Positions 17,726 to 26,659 of a stretch of 64,000 nt of DNA are shown piece by piece. The notes under the pieces are model-generated. The model saw nothing but the letters and a program-made list of their open reading frames with translations, made no database searches and was not told where the DNA came from. A program made the translations under genes and the position numbers. Position 1 is the first letter of the stretch. Each line of letters begins with the position of its first letter. The DNA comes from Streptococcus equinus (GTDB taxonomy: Bacteria > Bacillota > Bacilli > Lactobacillales > Streptococcaceae): the NCBI RefSeq assembly GCF_900104225.1, contig NZ_FNJK01000002.1, forward strand, positions 310,001 to 374,000, given 5' to 3'.

Positions 17726-18163
17726 ATGAATTCAAATAATAAGGGAAGCATCGCTTTTGATGTGCTTTATTTAGTGCACCCAAAAGTTGATGAATCATTT
17801 TCGAGGATTTCGATGAAGACAAATTCGAGAATGGTTAAGCTATTTAGGACAAGTTTTTTACAAGCGAGAGAGTGTTCTTCTCGGGATTGTAAGAGAAGAT
17901 TGTTGACGATTGCGTCAATGATTAAGGTAAATCAGGAAAAAATAAGCGAGTTATGTCATAATCAGTCATTTGATCAATCGAGTAAAACTCGTCTTTTAGC
18001 TATTTTGGATAAAATCAAAAACTTAAGAGTAATTTGTAGTACGACAAAAAGCATTAAGTATAAGTTTTTCTTCAAAATCATAAAAGCAGTAACGAAACTT
18101 GTTATTGAACTCATTTTAGCAGTGGCGAGGATGCCAAATGCTCTTGCTATCACTGTAGCATAA
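17726..18163 (+). pseudogene. Relic leader ORF with a CpsC-like N-terminus
   Basis: The 145-residue ORF follows a good GGAG Shine-Dalgarno. Its first 15 residues (MNSNNKGSIAFDVLYL) match the start of CpsC in cluster 2 (MNTNDNASIEIDVLYL), but the transmembrane and Wzz-like sequence that should follow is absent. The rest is basic, with a hydrophobic C-terminal stretch, and was not recognised. The simplest reading is that cluster 1 once began with cps regulatory genes that were deleted, leaving a chimeric remnant. A real small gene cannot be excluded. Confidence 0.4.
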
Positions 18164-18409
18164 AAAAGATGCCAGTTTTGGGAGAATTGGTATTGTTTAA
18201 AGCTTTCAATGACAAAGACAACCTTAAGTTGAGTATTTGAGCTTAATAACTTGAGGCTGAACAAAAATACGTTTGAGCTGGGAACTCGACGTTAACAAGA
18301 ACAAGCAATGCTTATGGGAAAGCATTGAAAAAATGATAAAAGTTTATTGGGATTTTGTAACTTTTATCGCATAAGGGAAATTAGGATTTTTAGAATAGGG
18401 AATAGGACT
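18164..18409 (+). promoter_or_regulatory. Spacer with two hairpins before wchA copy 1
   Basis: This 246-base stretch has no convincing gene. It contains CAATGCTT/AAGCATTG (18306-18327), a perfect 8-bp stem with a 6-base loop, and GATAAAAGTT/AACTTTTATC (18335-18368), a perfect 10-bp inverted repeat around 14 bases. Both are within 105 bases of the wchA start. They may be remnants of the rearrangement that removed upstream genes, or leader structures. Confidence 0.4.
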
Positions 18410-19786
18410 ATGTACAGCGAGAATCTAAGAAAAAAGATTTATTATCTTTTGGCTGATGTTCTGGCTTTGATTATCAGTTACATTGTACTATCAAGCGTAT
18501 ATTCATACGCTATTTTTGATAGTTATTTTTTTGCAGCTTTTTTTGGGATTTTGGTTATATTTATTAGTGTTTTGAATAATGATTATTCATCATTTGCTGG
18601 CCAAAATTTTGTAACAAATGCTAAAAAGTCAATCGCTTATGGCTTGAGGGTGAGTATCCTTTTCACATCTGTTTTGTGTTTGGGACATTTTCATTTTGTG
18701 AAAATCATTGGTCATCCAGTTTATTACCTTGTCAGTCAGTTGTTTGTCCTCGTGACAATGACCTTATTGATTGGACGTCAGCTAACAACTTATTGGCTTA
18801 AAGGACGTCAGGAAGAAGCTAAAAAAGTTTTATTAGTAACTGATTTTAATAATAGCCGAGCTCTAGAAGCCAATTTACAGGCATCAAATTATGACGTCAT
18901 TGCTTATATCAGCAATTGTGTTAATGCTGAAGTAGACAAAGACGTCCTACAAAACGAAAAGGAAATTAGAGATTTTGTTTCCTGTCATCAGGTTGATGAA
19001 ATCGTTGTTTCCAGAAATAACCAAGCCATTGTTTCAAAATTCGCCCATTGTTTGAAGTGTTTGGGGATTCCGACGACACTTGATCTCACAGGTAATGCTG
19101 GAAAAGCTAATAGTGAGAGTACTTTGATCAAACTTGGTTCAAAGACTTACGTGACTTTTGCCTCAAATATTGTTAAAGGGCGTCAAATTGTTCTAAAACG
19201 TTTGATGGATATTGTGATTGCAATTGTCGGTATCATCTTAACAGGATTGGTTGCCTTGATAATCGCACCAATCGTTAAAAAACAATCACCAGGTCCTTTG
19301 ATTTTCAAACAAAAACGTGTTGGGAAAAATGGTAAGGTTTTTGAGATTTACAAATTCCGAAGCATGTATACAGATGCGGAAGAACGTAAAAAAGAATTGA
19401 TGGCACAAAATGATTTGGACACAGATTTGATGTTCAAGATGGAAGATGATCCACGAATTTTTCCATTTGGTCATAAACTTCGTGATTGGTCTTTGGATGA
19501 GTTGCCACAATTTATTAATGTGCTAAAAGGTGATATGTCAGTTGTTGGGACGCGTCCACCAACCCTTGATGAGTACCATCGCTATGAATTACATCACTTT
19601 AAACGCCTGCTAGCAAAACCAGGAATTACAGGTCTTTGGCAAGTCAGCGGACGTAGTGATATTACGGATTTTGAGGAAGTTGTAGCCTTGGACATGGATT
19701 ACATTCAACATTGGACGCTCTTTACAGACACCAAAATTATTTTAAAAACTTTTGCCGTTGTCTTAAAGAGAGAGGGAAGTAGGTAG
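18410..19786 (+). CDS. wchA: Undecaprenyl-phosphate sugar-1-phosphate transferase WchA/CpsE, copy 1
   Basis: The product loads the first sugar phosphate (usually glucose 1-phosphate) onto undecaprenyl phosphate at the inner membrane, starting a repeat unit. The 458-residue protein has four N-terminal membrane helices, a soluble middle part, another membrane segment (VIAIVGIILTGLVALIIAP) and the C-terminal catalytic domain PF02397 (KFRSMYTDAEERKKEL, SLDELPQFINVL, VGTRPPTLDEYHRYE, KPGITGLWQVSGRSD). Start is ATG 18410; the 21 upstream codons lack a Shine-Dalgarno. It is the counterpart of the gene at 32990: C-terminal halves are almost identical, N-terminal halves differ strongly. Confidence 0.93.
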   Translation: MYSENLRKKIYYLLADVLALIISYIVLSSVYSYAIFDSYFFAAFFGILVIFISVLNNDYSSFAGQNFVTNAKKSIAYGLRVSILFTSVLCLGHFHFVKIIGHPVYYLVSQLFVLVTMTLLIGRQLTTYWLKGRQEEAKKVLLVTDFNNSRALEANLQASNYDVIAYISNCVNAEVDKDVLQNEKEIRDFVSCHQVDEIVVSRNNQAIVSKFAHCLKCLGIPTTLDLTGNAGKANSESTLIKLGSKTYVTFASNIVKGRQIVLKRLMDIVIAIVGIILTGLVALIIAPIVKKQSPGPLIFKQKRVGKNGKVFEIYKFRSMYTDAEERKKELMAQNDLDTDLMFKMEDDPRIFPFGHKLRDWSLDELPQFINVLKGDMSVVGTRPPTLDEYHRYELHHFKRLLAKPGITGLWQVSGRSDITDFEEVVALDMDYIQHWTLFTDTKIILKTFAVVLKREGSR

Positions 19787-19788
19787 TC

Positions 19789-21246
19789 ATGCGAAAAAAT
19801 AAAAGAAGCTCAGTAAAATTAAATATTGTGATGAACTTTATTTTGACAATGTCTAATTTTATTTTTCCCTTAATTACCTTTCCTTATGTCTCACGGGTAC
19901 TTTTACCGGTGGGGACTGGTAAGGTTGCCTTTGCGACTTCGATTGTTTCTTACTTCTCCATGGTTGGTATGTTGGGAATTCCAACCTATGGTATTCGTGC
20001 TTGTGCTAAAGCAAGAGACAACAAAGATGACTTGTCAAAGACGGTTCAAGAAATCATGGTGATTAATACCATTGCAATGACTTTGTCTTTGATGACTTAT
20101 ATCCTTGCGATTTTCTTGGTACCTAGGATGGCACAGGATAAGACGCTCTTTATGATTAATGTGGCCACTTTATTTTTCAATTTAATTGGCTGTGAGTGGC
20201 TTTATAAAGCTTTGGAGCAATATTCATATATCACTATTAGATCAATTATTTTAAAACTTGTATCACTGATTTTAATGTTCATGTTGGTTCATCAAAAAAG
20301 TGATTATGTCCTTTATGGGGCCATCACCATTTTAGCTAGTGTTGGATCAAATTTCTTTAATTTCATTAATTTGAGACGTTTTCTTAATTTCAAATGGTAC
20401 AGCCATATGGATTTGAAACAGCATATTGGTCCAATTTTTAGTTTCTTTATGATGACCATCGCCACAACCATTTATACGAATTTGGATTCAGTGATGTTAG
20501 GATTCATGAAGGGAGATGAGGCTGTCGGCTATTACAATGCCGCTGTAAAAATCAAATCGATTCTAGTCAGTTTAGTAACTTCTATGGGGGCTGTTTTACT
20601 TCCACGTTTGTCATTTTACATCAAAGAAGGAAGAAACAGAGAGTTCAAGGAACTGACGATTCGCTCATTACAGTTTGTATGCTTTATCTCAATTCCATTG
20701 TGGTTTTACTTTACGATTTATGCAAAAGAAGGCATTTACTTCTTGTCAGGTTATGCCTACACAGGGTCAATCCTTCCCATGCAAATCATCATGCCGACAT
20801 TGTTTTTGATTGGGCTATCAAACTTATTGGGAATTCAAATACTTGTTCCGATTGAACGAGAAAAGGATGTTTTAAAATCTGTTTCGCTCGGTGCGATTGT
20901 CAATCTAGTGATTAATGCCATTTGCATTCCGAAATTTGGGGCTTCGGGTGCCGCTTTTGGAACATTGGTTGCTGAATTTTTCGTAACAAGCTATCAGATT
21001 TATGTGTTAAAAGATTTTTTGAAAGACATTATGGGTAATATCAAACCGTACAAGAACTTATTGGGAGCATTAGTAGCATCACTTGGTGCTATAGTTGTTG
21101 TTTCGGTGTTACACATGACATCACTTTTCTTGACTTTAGTCGTATCAGCATTGGTATTTGGACTTATCTATGGAATATTTGGGATTATTTTAACAGAAGA
21201 GTTTACCATCTATTTGTTAAATTATGTTAAAAACAGGAGATTTTAA
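19789..21246 (+). CDS. wzx: Polysaccharide flippase Wzx, copy 1
   Basis: This 485-residue MOP-superfamily transporter has about 12-14 predicted helices. The N-terminal SNFIFPLITFPYVSRVLLPVGTGK stretch is the standard RfbX/Wzx signature. It would flip the lipid-linked repeat unit across the membrane. It follows wchA by 2 bases with GAGGGAAGTAGG as Shine-Dalgarno, and its stop overlaps glf by one base. A close homologue lies at 34369; the proteins share most residues except the C-terminal 60. Confidence 0.92.
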   Translation: MRKNKRSSVKLNIVMNFILTMSNFIFPLITFPYVSRVLLPVGTGKVAFATSIVSYFSMVGMLGIPTYGIRACAKARDNKDDLSKTVQEIMVINTIAMTLSLMTYILAIFLVPRMAQDKTLFMINVATLFFNLIGCEWLYKALEQYSYITIRSIILKLVSLILMFMLVHQKSDYVLYGAITILASVGSNFFNFINLRRFLNFKWYSHMDLKQHIGPIFSFFMMTIATTIYTNLDSVMLGFMKGDEAVGYYNAAVKIKSILVSLVTSMGAVLLPRLSFYIKEGRNREFKELTIRSLQFVCFISIPLWFYFTIYAKEGIYFLSGYAYTGSILPMQIIMPTLFLIGLSNLLGIQILVPIEREKDVLKSVSLGAIVNLVINAICIPKFGASGAAFGTLVAEFFVTSYQIYVLKDFLKDIMGNIKPYKNLLGALVASLGAIVVVSVLHMTSLFLTLVVSALVFGLIYGIFGIILTEEFTIYLLNYVKNRRF

Positions 21247-22352
21247 TGTCAAACTATGATTATTTAGTTGTTGGTTCAGGCCTTTTTGGGTCAATTTTTG
21301 CCCATGAGGCTGCCAAAAAAGGGAAAAAAGTAAAGGTCATTGAAAAACGTGACCACATCGCAGGAAATATCTACACCAAAGAGGTTGAAGGCATTCAAGT
21401 TCATGAGTATGGTGCACATATTTTCCATACATCAGATAAAAAAATCTGGGATTACATCAATCAATTTGCGGAGTTTAATCGTTATACGAACTCACCGATT
21501 GCTAACTACAATGGCGAAATTTACAATTTGCCATTTAACATGAACACCTTCAATAAACTCTGGGGTGTGGTGACACCACAAGAAGCACAAGCTAAGATTG
21601 CTGAACAACGTGCAGTTCTTGGTGGAAAAGAACCTGAAAACTTAGAAGAGCAAGCTATTTCATTAGTTGGAACAGACATCTACGAAAAATTGATTAAAGG
21701 CTATACTGAAAAGCAATGGGGGAAAGCTTGTACAGAATTGCCAGCCTTCATTATTCGTCGTTTGCCAGTTCGCTTGACTTATGACAATAACTATTTCAAC
21801 GATACCTATCAAGGCATTCCAATCGGTGGTTACACACAAATCATTGAAAAAATGCTAGCGCATGACAACATCGATGTGGAGACAGGCGTTGATTTCTTCG
21901 ATAAAAAAGAAGAGTACCTCAAAGCCTTTCCTAAAATTGTCTTTACAGGGATGATTGACCAATTCTTTGATTACCAACTGGGTGAACTGGAATACCGTAG
22001 CCTACGTTTTGAAACCGAAATCTTAGATACAGACAATTATCAAGGAAATGCTGTGGTTAACTACACCGATGCCAAAACACCTTACACTCGTATCATCGAG
22101 CACAAGCATTTCGAATTCAGCACACAGCCTAAGACCATTATTACCAAAGAACATTCTAAGACATGGGAAAAAGGTGATGAACCTTACTATCCAGTGAATA
22201 ATGACCGCAACAACAATCTTTACCAAGAGTATAAGAAATTGGCGGATGCACAAGGAAATGTCATCTTTGGTGGACGCTTAGGGCAATACCGTTACTACGA
22301 CATGCACAAAGTCATCGAAGCGGCTTTAGCGTGTGTTGCTGAAGAATTGTAG
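21246..22352 (+). CDS. glf: UDP-galactopyranose mutase, copy 1
   Basis: Glf interconverts UDP-galactopyranose and UDP-galactofuranose, so the polymer made here probably contains Galf. The 368-residue flavoprotein shows the FAD Rossmann motif (VVGSGLFGSIFAHEAAKKGK), HEYGAHIFHTSDKKIWDYI, the substrate-site LPFNMNTFNKLWG and the C-terminal NVIFGGRLGQYRYYDMHKVI. It overlaps wzx by one base. The second copy at 35842 is more than 90% identical by eye at protein level yet differs at very many synonymous sites, except in a central stretch that is nearly identical in DNA. Confidence 0.96.
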   Translation: MSNYDYLVVGSGLFGSIFAHEAAKKGKKVKVIEKRDHIAGNIYTKEVEGIQVHEYGAHIFHTSDKKIWDYINQFAEFNRYTNSPIANYNGEIYNLPFNMNTFNKLWGVVTPQEAQAKIAEQRAVLGGKEPENLEEQAISLVGTDIYEKLIKGYTEKQWGKACTELPAFIIRRLPVRLTYDNNYFNDTYQGIPIGGYTQIIEKMLAHDNIDVETGVDFFDKKEEYLKAFPKIVFTGMIDQFFDYQLGELEYRSLRFETEILDTDNYQGNAVVNYTDAKTPYTRIIEHKHFEFSTQPKTIITKEHSKTWEKGDEPYYPVNNDRNNNLYQEYKKLADAQGNVIFGGRLGQYRYYDMHKVIEAALACVAEEL

Positions 22353-22360
22353 GATTGAGG

Positions 22361-23836
22361 GTGATTAAAGTGAAATCGATAGGAGTTATTGGCGCTGGGA
22401 CCTGGGGACTTGCTTTAGCGCGTGTCTTAGCATCAAATGGGAATGATGTTACGGTATGGTCAGCCATTCCATCTGAAATCGATGAGTTAGTGACGACACA
22501 TAAAAACCACCGATTGCCTGAAATGGTTATTCCAAACAGCATTGCTTTCACCAAATCTTTGGAAGTAGCCTGTCAGAATAAGGATATTATCTTGTTTGCA
22601 GTGCCGTCTTTGTATGTCAGAGAAACAGCTGAAAAAGTGAGAAGTCTGATTCCAGATGATCAGATTATTGTAGATGTGGCTAAGGGGATTGAAAAAACCA
22701 CTCATTACATGTTATCTGAAGTCATCTCAACTGAGATTAAAAGAGATGGCAAACACGATCACATTGAGATTGTTGCTTTATCGGGACCAACACATGCTGA
22801 AGAAGTGGCACTGGATATGCCAACCACCATTGTTTCAGCTTGTGAGAATGAAAAAGCTGCCAAATTTGTTCAAGATGTCTTTATGAATAAAACACTTCGT
22901 GTTTATACGAACAGTGACATCAAGGGAGTTGAACTTTGTGGCGCTATGAAAAATATTGTCGCACTTGCTGCTGGTATTTCACAAGGATTGGGATACGGTG
23001 ATAATGCCAAAGCAGCTTTGATTACACGCGGTATGTCTGAGATTAAACGTTTAGGCCAAGCGATGGGATGCTTGGAATCAACGTTTGATGGACTGGCTGG
23101 TGTGGGTGATTTGATTGTAACAGCAACTAGTGAACATAGCCGAAATAACAGAGCCGGTCAATTAATTGGCCAAGGCTACTCTGTTGATGAGGCAATTGAA
23201 AAAGTTCAAATGGTTGTTGAAGGAATTAACGCCCTTCCAGCAGCGCTTGAATTATCTGAGACCTTTAAGGTTGAATTACCAATTGTGACAGCCGTCAATA
23301 GCATTATTAATGACAAGAAAGATCCACATCAAGTGGTTCAAGCTTTGATGGGACGTCACAAAAAATCAGAAAGCGGCAAATCATTCTTAGCAACGACCTA
23401 TGAAGCAAAAGTACAAAACAAAAAAAGGGGAAATAAAATGAAAAGGGTTATTACTTATGGAACATTTGATTTATTGCACTATGGACATATCAATCTGTTA
23501 AAACGTGCTAAAGCATTGGGAGACTATCTGGTTGTTGTCATTTCATCAGATGAATTTAACTGGAATGAAAAACAAAAGAAATGTTACTTTAGCTACGAAC
23601 AACGCAAAGCCTTGGTTGAATCAGTCCGTTATGTGGATCTTGTAATCCCAGAGAAAAACTGGGAACAAAAGAAAGAAGATGTTCATGAATATCATATTGA
23701 TACCTTCGTTATGGGAGACGATTGGAAAGGTAAATTTGATTTCTTGAAAGATGAAGGTGTAGATGTTGTCTACCTTCCACGCACACCTGAAATTTCGACA
23801 ACACGAATCAAAAAAGATTTGAATGCGAAGGGATAA
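22361..23836 (+). CDS. Fusion: glycerol-3-phosphate dehydrogenase (GpsA) + glycerol-3-phosphate cytidylyltransferase (TagD)
   Basis: The N-terminal part (about 345 residues) is GpsA: dinucleotide motif IGVIGAGTWGLALARVL, catalytic lysine in GAMKNIVALAAGISQG, and GLAGVGDLIVTATSEHSRNN; it reduces DHAP to sn-glycerol 3-phosphate. After a lysine-rich linker, Met codon 23438 begins a complete 132-residue TagD: YGTFDLLHYGHINLL with the HxGH nucleotidyltransferase motif and RTPEISTTRIKKDL; it makes CDP-glycerol. The internal ATG has its own Shine-Dalgarno (AAGGGG), so TagD could also be made alone. Possible starts are TTG 22355, GTG 22361 or GTG 22370. The product should supply the LicD-family enzymes encoded next. 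Confidence 0.9.
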   Translation: MIKVKSIGVIGAGTWGLALARVLASNGNDVTVWSAIPSEIDELVTTHKNHRLPEMVIPNSIAFTKSLEVACQNKDIILFAVPSLYVRETAEKVRSLIPDDQIIVDVAKGIEKTTHYMLSEVISTEIKRDGKHDHIEIVALSGPTHAEEVALDMPTTIVSACENEKAAKFVQDVFMNKTLRVYTNSDIKGVELCGAMKNIVALAAGISQGLGYGDNAKAALITRGMSEIKRLGQAMGCLESTFDGLAGVGDLIVTATSEHSRNNRAGQLIGQGYSVDEAIEKVQMVVEGINALPAALELSETFKVELPIVTAVNSIINDKKDPHQVVQALMGRHKKSESGKSFLATTYEAKVQNKKRGNKMKRVITYGTFDLLHYGHINLLKRAKALGDYLVVVISSDEFNWNEKQKKCYFSYEQRKALVESVRYVDLVIPEKNWEQKKEDVHEYHIDTFVMGDDWKGKFDFLKDEGVDVVYLPRTPEISTTRIKKDLNAKG

Positions 23837-23847
23837 AGGTGGGAAGT

Positions 23848-24663
23848 ATGGAAGAGTTATCGAAAATTCAAAAAATCATCTGGAACATCATGTCTGAAAT
23901 CAAGCCCTATCTTATTGAAAATGACATTGACTATTACATGTTAGGTGGGACTTTACTTGGTGCTGTGCGACACAAAGGCTTTATTCCATGGGATGATGAT
24001 ATTGACCTTGGAATTCCGCGTGAGCAATATGATGACTTCCTTAAAAATGTAGCGAAACAATTGCCAAGCTATATGGAAGTTAATACCTTTTATGATGAAA
24101 CAGACCATCATTATTACTTTGCTCGAATCGTGGACACTCGTTATCATTTAAGACGTATGGGGAGCGAAGTCGAACGTACAGAAGATGCTTGGATTGATAT
24201 TTTTCCTTTAGATGGTATGCCAAATAATTACTTCATTCGTGAAATTCATAAGATGCGTCTCTTGGTTTCACGTGCTTTCTACCACATTGCGACATTTGAC
24301 CGTGTCAATCTTCAACGTCCAAATCGTCCTTTGTCAGAACGTTTGGTTATCAAATTTGTCCAATTAACAGGCTTTGGTCGTAATATGGACGCTAAAAAAT
24401 GGCTATGGAAAATCGATAGCCTATTGAAGAAATATCCCTACAAGGATTCAAAATGGGTCGTTAACTTCATGGGACAATACAAATTTAAAGAAATGTTTCC
24501 AAAAACAAAATACGGTCATGGGAAACTGTATGCTTTTGAAAACAATGTCTTACAAGGTCCAGAAGATGCCGATTTTATTTTGTCACAAATGTATGGTGAT
24601 TACATGACACCACCTAAAGACTCTGATAAAAATGCTCACGCTGCAGAGTTAGAAGTAAGCTAG
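23848..24663 (+). CDS. LicD-family phosphotransferase 1
   Basis: The 271-residue cytoplasmic protein is of the LicD/fukutin nucleotidyltransferase-like family. The core motif MLGGTLLGAVRHKGFIPWDD with DDIDLGIPR (metal-binding Asp pair) and the DIFPLDGMP motif are intact. LicD proteins transfer phosphocholine, and relatives use CDP-ribitol; next to a CDP-glycerol-making fusion, transfer of glycerol phosphate onto the repeat unit is the likely role (inference). Start is ATG 23848 after AAGGTGGGAAG; an upstream in-frame GTG is inside that ribosome site. A paralogue follows directly. Confidence 0.87.
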   Translation: MEELSKIQKIIWNIMSEIKPYLIENDIDYYMLGGTLLGAVRHKGFIPWDDDIDLGIPREQYDDFLKNVAKQLPSYMEVNTFYDETDHHYYFARIVDTRYHLRRMGSEVERTEDAWIDIFPLDGMPNNYFIREIHKMRLLVSRAFYHIATFDRVNLQRPNRPLSERLVIKFVQLTGFGRNMDAKKWLWKIDSLLKKYPYKDSKWVVNFMGQYKFKEMFPKTKYGHGKLYAFENNVLQGPEDADFILSQMYGDYMTPPKDSDKNAHAAELEVS

Positions 24664-24683
24664 AAACCTTAGAAAGGATCTAC

Positions 24684-25523
24684 ATGACAAAAGAAAATCA
24701 AACAGATCTTGAATTCATTCAAGAAAAAGAATTAGAGATGGCTAAAATCATCATGTCTATCTGTGATAAGCATGATATTGAGTATTACATCATGGGTGGG
24801 ACCCTTCTTGGTGCCGTCCGTCATCAAGGTTTTATTCCTTGGGATGATGATCTTGATATCGGCATGAAACGACAAGATTACGAAAAATTCCTAGACTTGG
24901 TTGCTGATGAATTGCCAGATAACTTTGGTCTAAAACATTTCACAACAGACAGTGATTTTCCTTATCCCTATATTCGAATCGAGAATGAAAAGGTTCAGTT
25001 GCGTCGTGATTATACGAAAAATAAAACCATACAAAATCTTTGGGTAGATATTTTTCCTTTGGATGGTGTGCCAGCAGGTGGCTTTGAGCGCTTTAAATGG
25101 GAAAAGACTTTAACGCTATTGAGGGAAATGCGCAATTTGTCTTGTCTCAGCGAGCTTGTCAACCTAAATAAAAAACACGGTGGTTTCAAAAAATCATTGA
25201 TTATGCTGGCACTGAATCTAAAGGTTGAAAAATTGTTTAAAACCGGCAATTGGACACGTCGCATCGATGATTTCTTGAAAAGTTATCCAGTAGATGAGAT
25301 GGAGATGATTGGTAATCCAATGGGAGGGCATTGGTTTAAAGAAGTCTATCCATCATCCTTTTATAAGGAAACTAGCCAGTTAGCCTTTGAAGGGATTAAG
25401 ATGACAGCCCCTAAAAACTACATTGAAATTTTGCTTAAGATGTACGGGGACTACATGCAATTGCCTAAAGAAGACGAACGTAATTGGCATGGCACAACCT
25501 TGTTAACCGATAAAAACAAGTAA
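24684..25523 (+). CDS. LicD-family phosphotransferase 2
   Basis: The 279-residue paralogue of the preceding gene has MGGTLLGAVRHQGFIPWDDD, DDLDIGMKR and VDIFPLDGVPAGG, so the nucleotidyl/phosphotransferase site is complete. The two proteins are alike in the first 120 residues and diverge afterwards, suggesting different acceptors. It is separated from its neighbour by 20 bases with an AAAGGA Shine-Dalgarno. Whether both use CDP-glycerol, or one uses another CDP-alditol or choline, cannot be told; no licA, licB or licC (choline) genes are in the window. Confidence 0.85.
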   Translation: MTKENQTDLEFIQEKELEMAKIIMSICDKHDIEYYIMGGTLLGAVRHQGFIPWDDDLDIGMKRQDYEKFLDLVADELPDNFGLKHFTTDSDFPYPYIRIENEKVQLRRDYTKNKTIQNLWVDIFPLDGVPAGGFERFKWEKTLTLLREMRNLSCLSELVNLNKKHGGFKKSLIMLALNLKVEKLFKTGNWTRRIDDFLKSYPVDEMEMIGNPMGGHWFKEVYPSSFYKETSQLAFEGIKMTAPKNYIEILLKMYGDYMQLPKEDERNWHGTTLLTDKNK

Positions 25524-25551
25524 CAGATTTTTGAAAAATTTAGGAAAAACT

Positions 25552-26616
25552 ATGAAATATTATATTGCAGAACGAAAACCAATCGCAAAGAACATGAAGA
25601 ATGCCGCTAATAAGGCGCGTGCGGATGTCGAAAAAATCCTTGAGGGTACAGGATATCAAAAAATCGACATCACCATTCCTTATAAAGGCAAACAAAATGC
25701 CTTTGCTTCTATTAAAGAAAGCTATCGAAATGTTAAAATTTGGGAGAAAAAACTAGATAGCCTTTCTGCAGGAGATGAAGTGGTGATTCAATTTCCTGTC
25801 TTGAGTAAAAACGTCTTTTTATCACGTTTGCTCAAAAAACTAAACCGAAAAAACATCAAAATTGTTATCCTTATTCACGATTTAGAAAGCCTTAGATACA
25901 TTAACAAAACTAACCTATCATTAGGCCGTAAAATTCGTCTTCGTGTCGAAGAAAAGCCTATCTTATCACAAGCTTCAGGAATTATTGTTCACAACGACAA
26001 AATGGGCCAATACTTGATTGATTCTGGTTATGATAGCAAGAAGATTTCATCACTTGAAATCTTTGACTACCTTCATGATGAGTCATTTACAATCAGTCCA
26101 AAAACAAAAACTAATGAACTTATCATTGCAGGAAACTTGGATGCCAATAAAATTGGTTACCTCAAGATTATCAATCAAGTTAAAGGTGTTCATTTGCAAC
26201 TTTTTGGGGCAAATTACACAGCGCCGGAGCATTCTGACAACATTACCTATAATGGTTCATTCTTGCCAGAAGACCTACCAGAAAATCTCCATGGTAGCTT
26301 TGGTCTTATCTGGGATGGTGATTCGATTAATTCATGTACCGGTGTTTACGGGGATTATTTAAAATACAATAACCCACATAAAACATCTCTTTACCTATCA
26401 ACAGGCTTTCCTGTTATTGTCTGGAACCATGCAGCCATGGCTGACTTTGTCTTAAAAGAAAAAGTTGGCTTTGTTGTTACCTCACTAAATGATATTGCCA
26501 ATGTCATTGCCAACTTGTCAGAAGAAGAGTACAAGGAAATGCTTGCTAATGTTGCTAGAGTGTCAGAACGTCTTCGCCAAGGGTATTATCTGAAAAAATC
26601 ACTAGGAACTTTTTAA
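25552..26616 (+). CDS. Galactofuranosyltransferase-like glycosyltransferase, copy 1
   Basis: This 354-residue protein has a GT-B fold layout like the streptococcal beta-1,6-galactofuranosyltransferase / Gtf3-type group: N-terminal NAANKARADVEKILEGTGY, a middle IVILIHDLESLRY strand, IIVHNDKMGQYLIDSG, then a C-terminal donor domain with FGLIWDGDSINSCTG, YLKYNNPHKTSLYLSTGFPVIVW. With glf upstream, UDP-Galf as donor is plausible (inference). Start is ATG 25552 after AGGAAAAAC; the TTG 21 bases upstream has no ribosome site. A clear paralogue lies at 43745 in cluster 2. Confidence 0.78.
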   Translation: MKYYIAERKPIAKNMKNAANKARADVEKILEGTGYQKIDITIPYKGKQNAFASIKESYRNVKIWEKKLDSLSAGDEVVIQFPVLSKNVFLSRLLKKLNRKNIKIVILIHDLESLRYINKTNLSLGRKIRLRVEEKPILSQASGIIVHNDKMGQYLIDSGYDSKKISSLEIFDYLHDESFTISPKTKTNELIIAGNLDANKIGYLKIINQVKGVHLQLFGANYTAPEHSDNITYNGSFLPEDLPENLHGSFGLIWDGDSINSCTGVYGDYLKYNNPHKTSLYLSTGFPVIVWNHAAMADFVLKEKVGFVVTSLNDIANVIANLSEEEYKEMLANVARVSERLRQGYYLKKSLGTF

Positions 26617-26659
26617 ACATGCCAATGAATGATTTTAAGATAGTAGAAAGGAGTTACTC

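Noticed and set aside
17974-18264. Minus-strand ORF of 96 residues opposite the relic leader ORF
   Set aside because: No ribosome site or recognisable domain, and it overlaps the plus-strand ORF with a better start; kept as non-coding.
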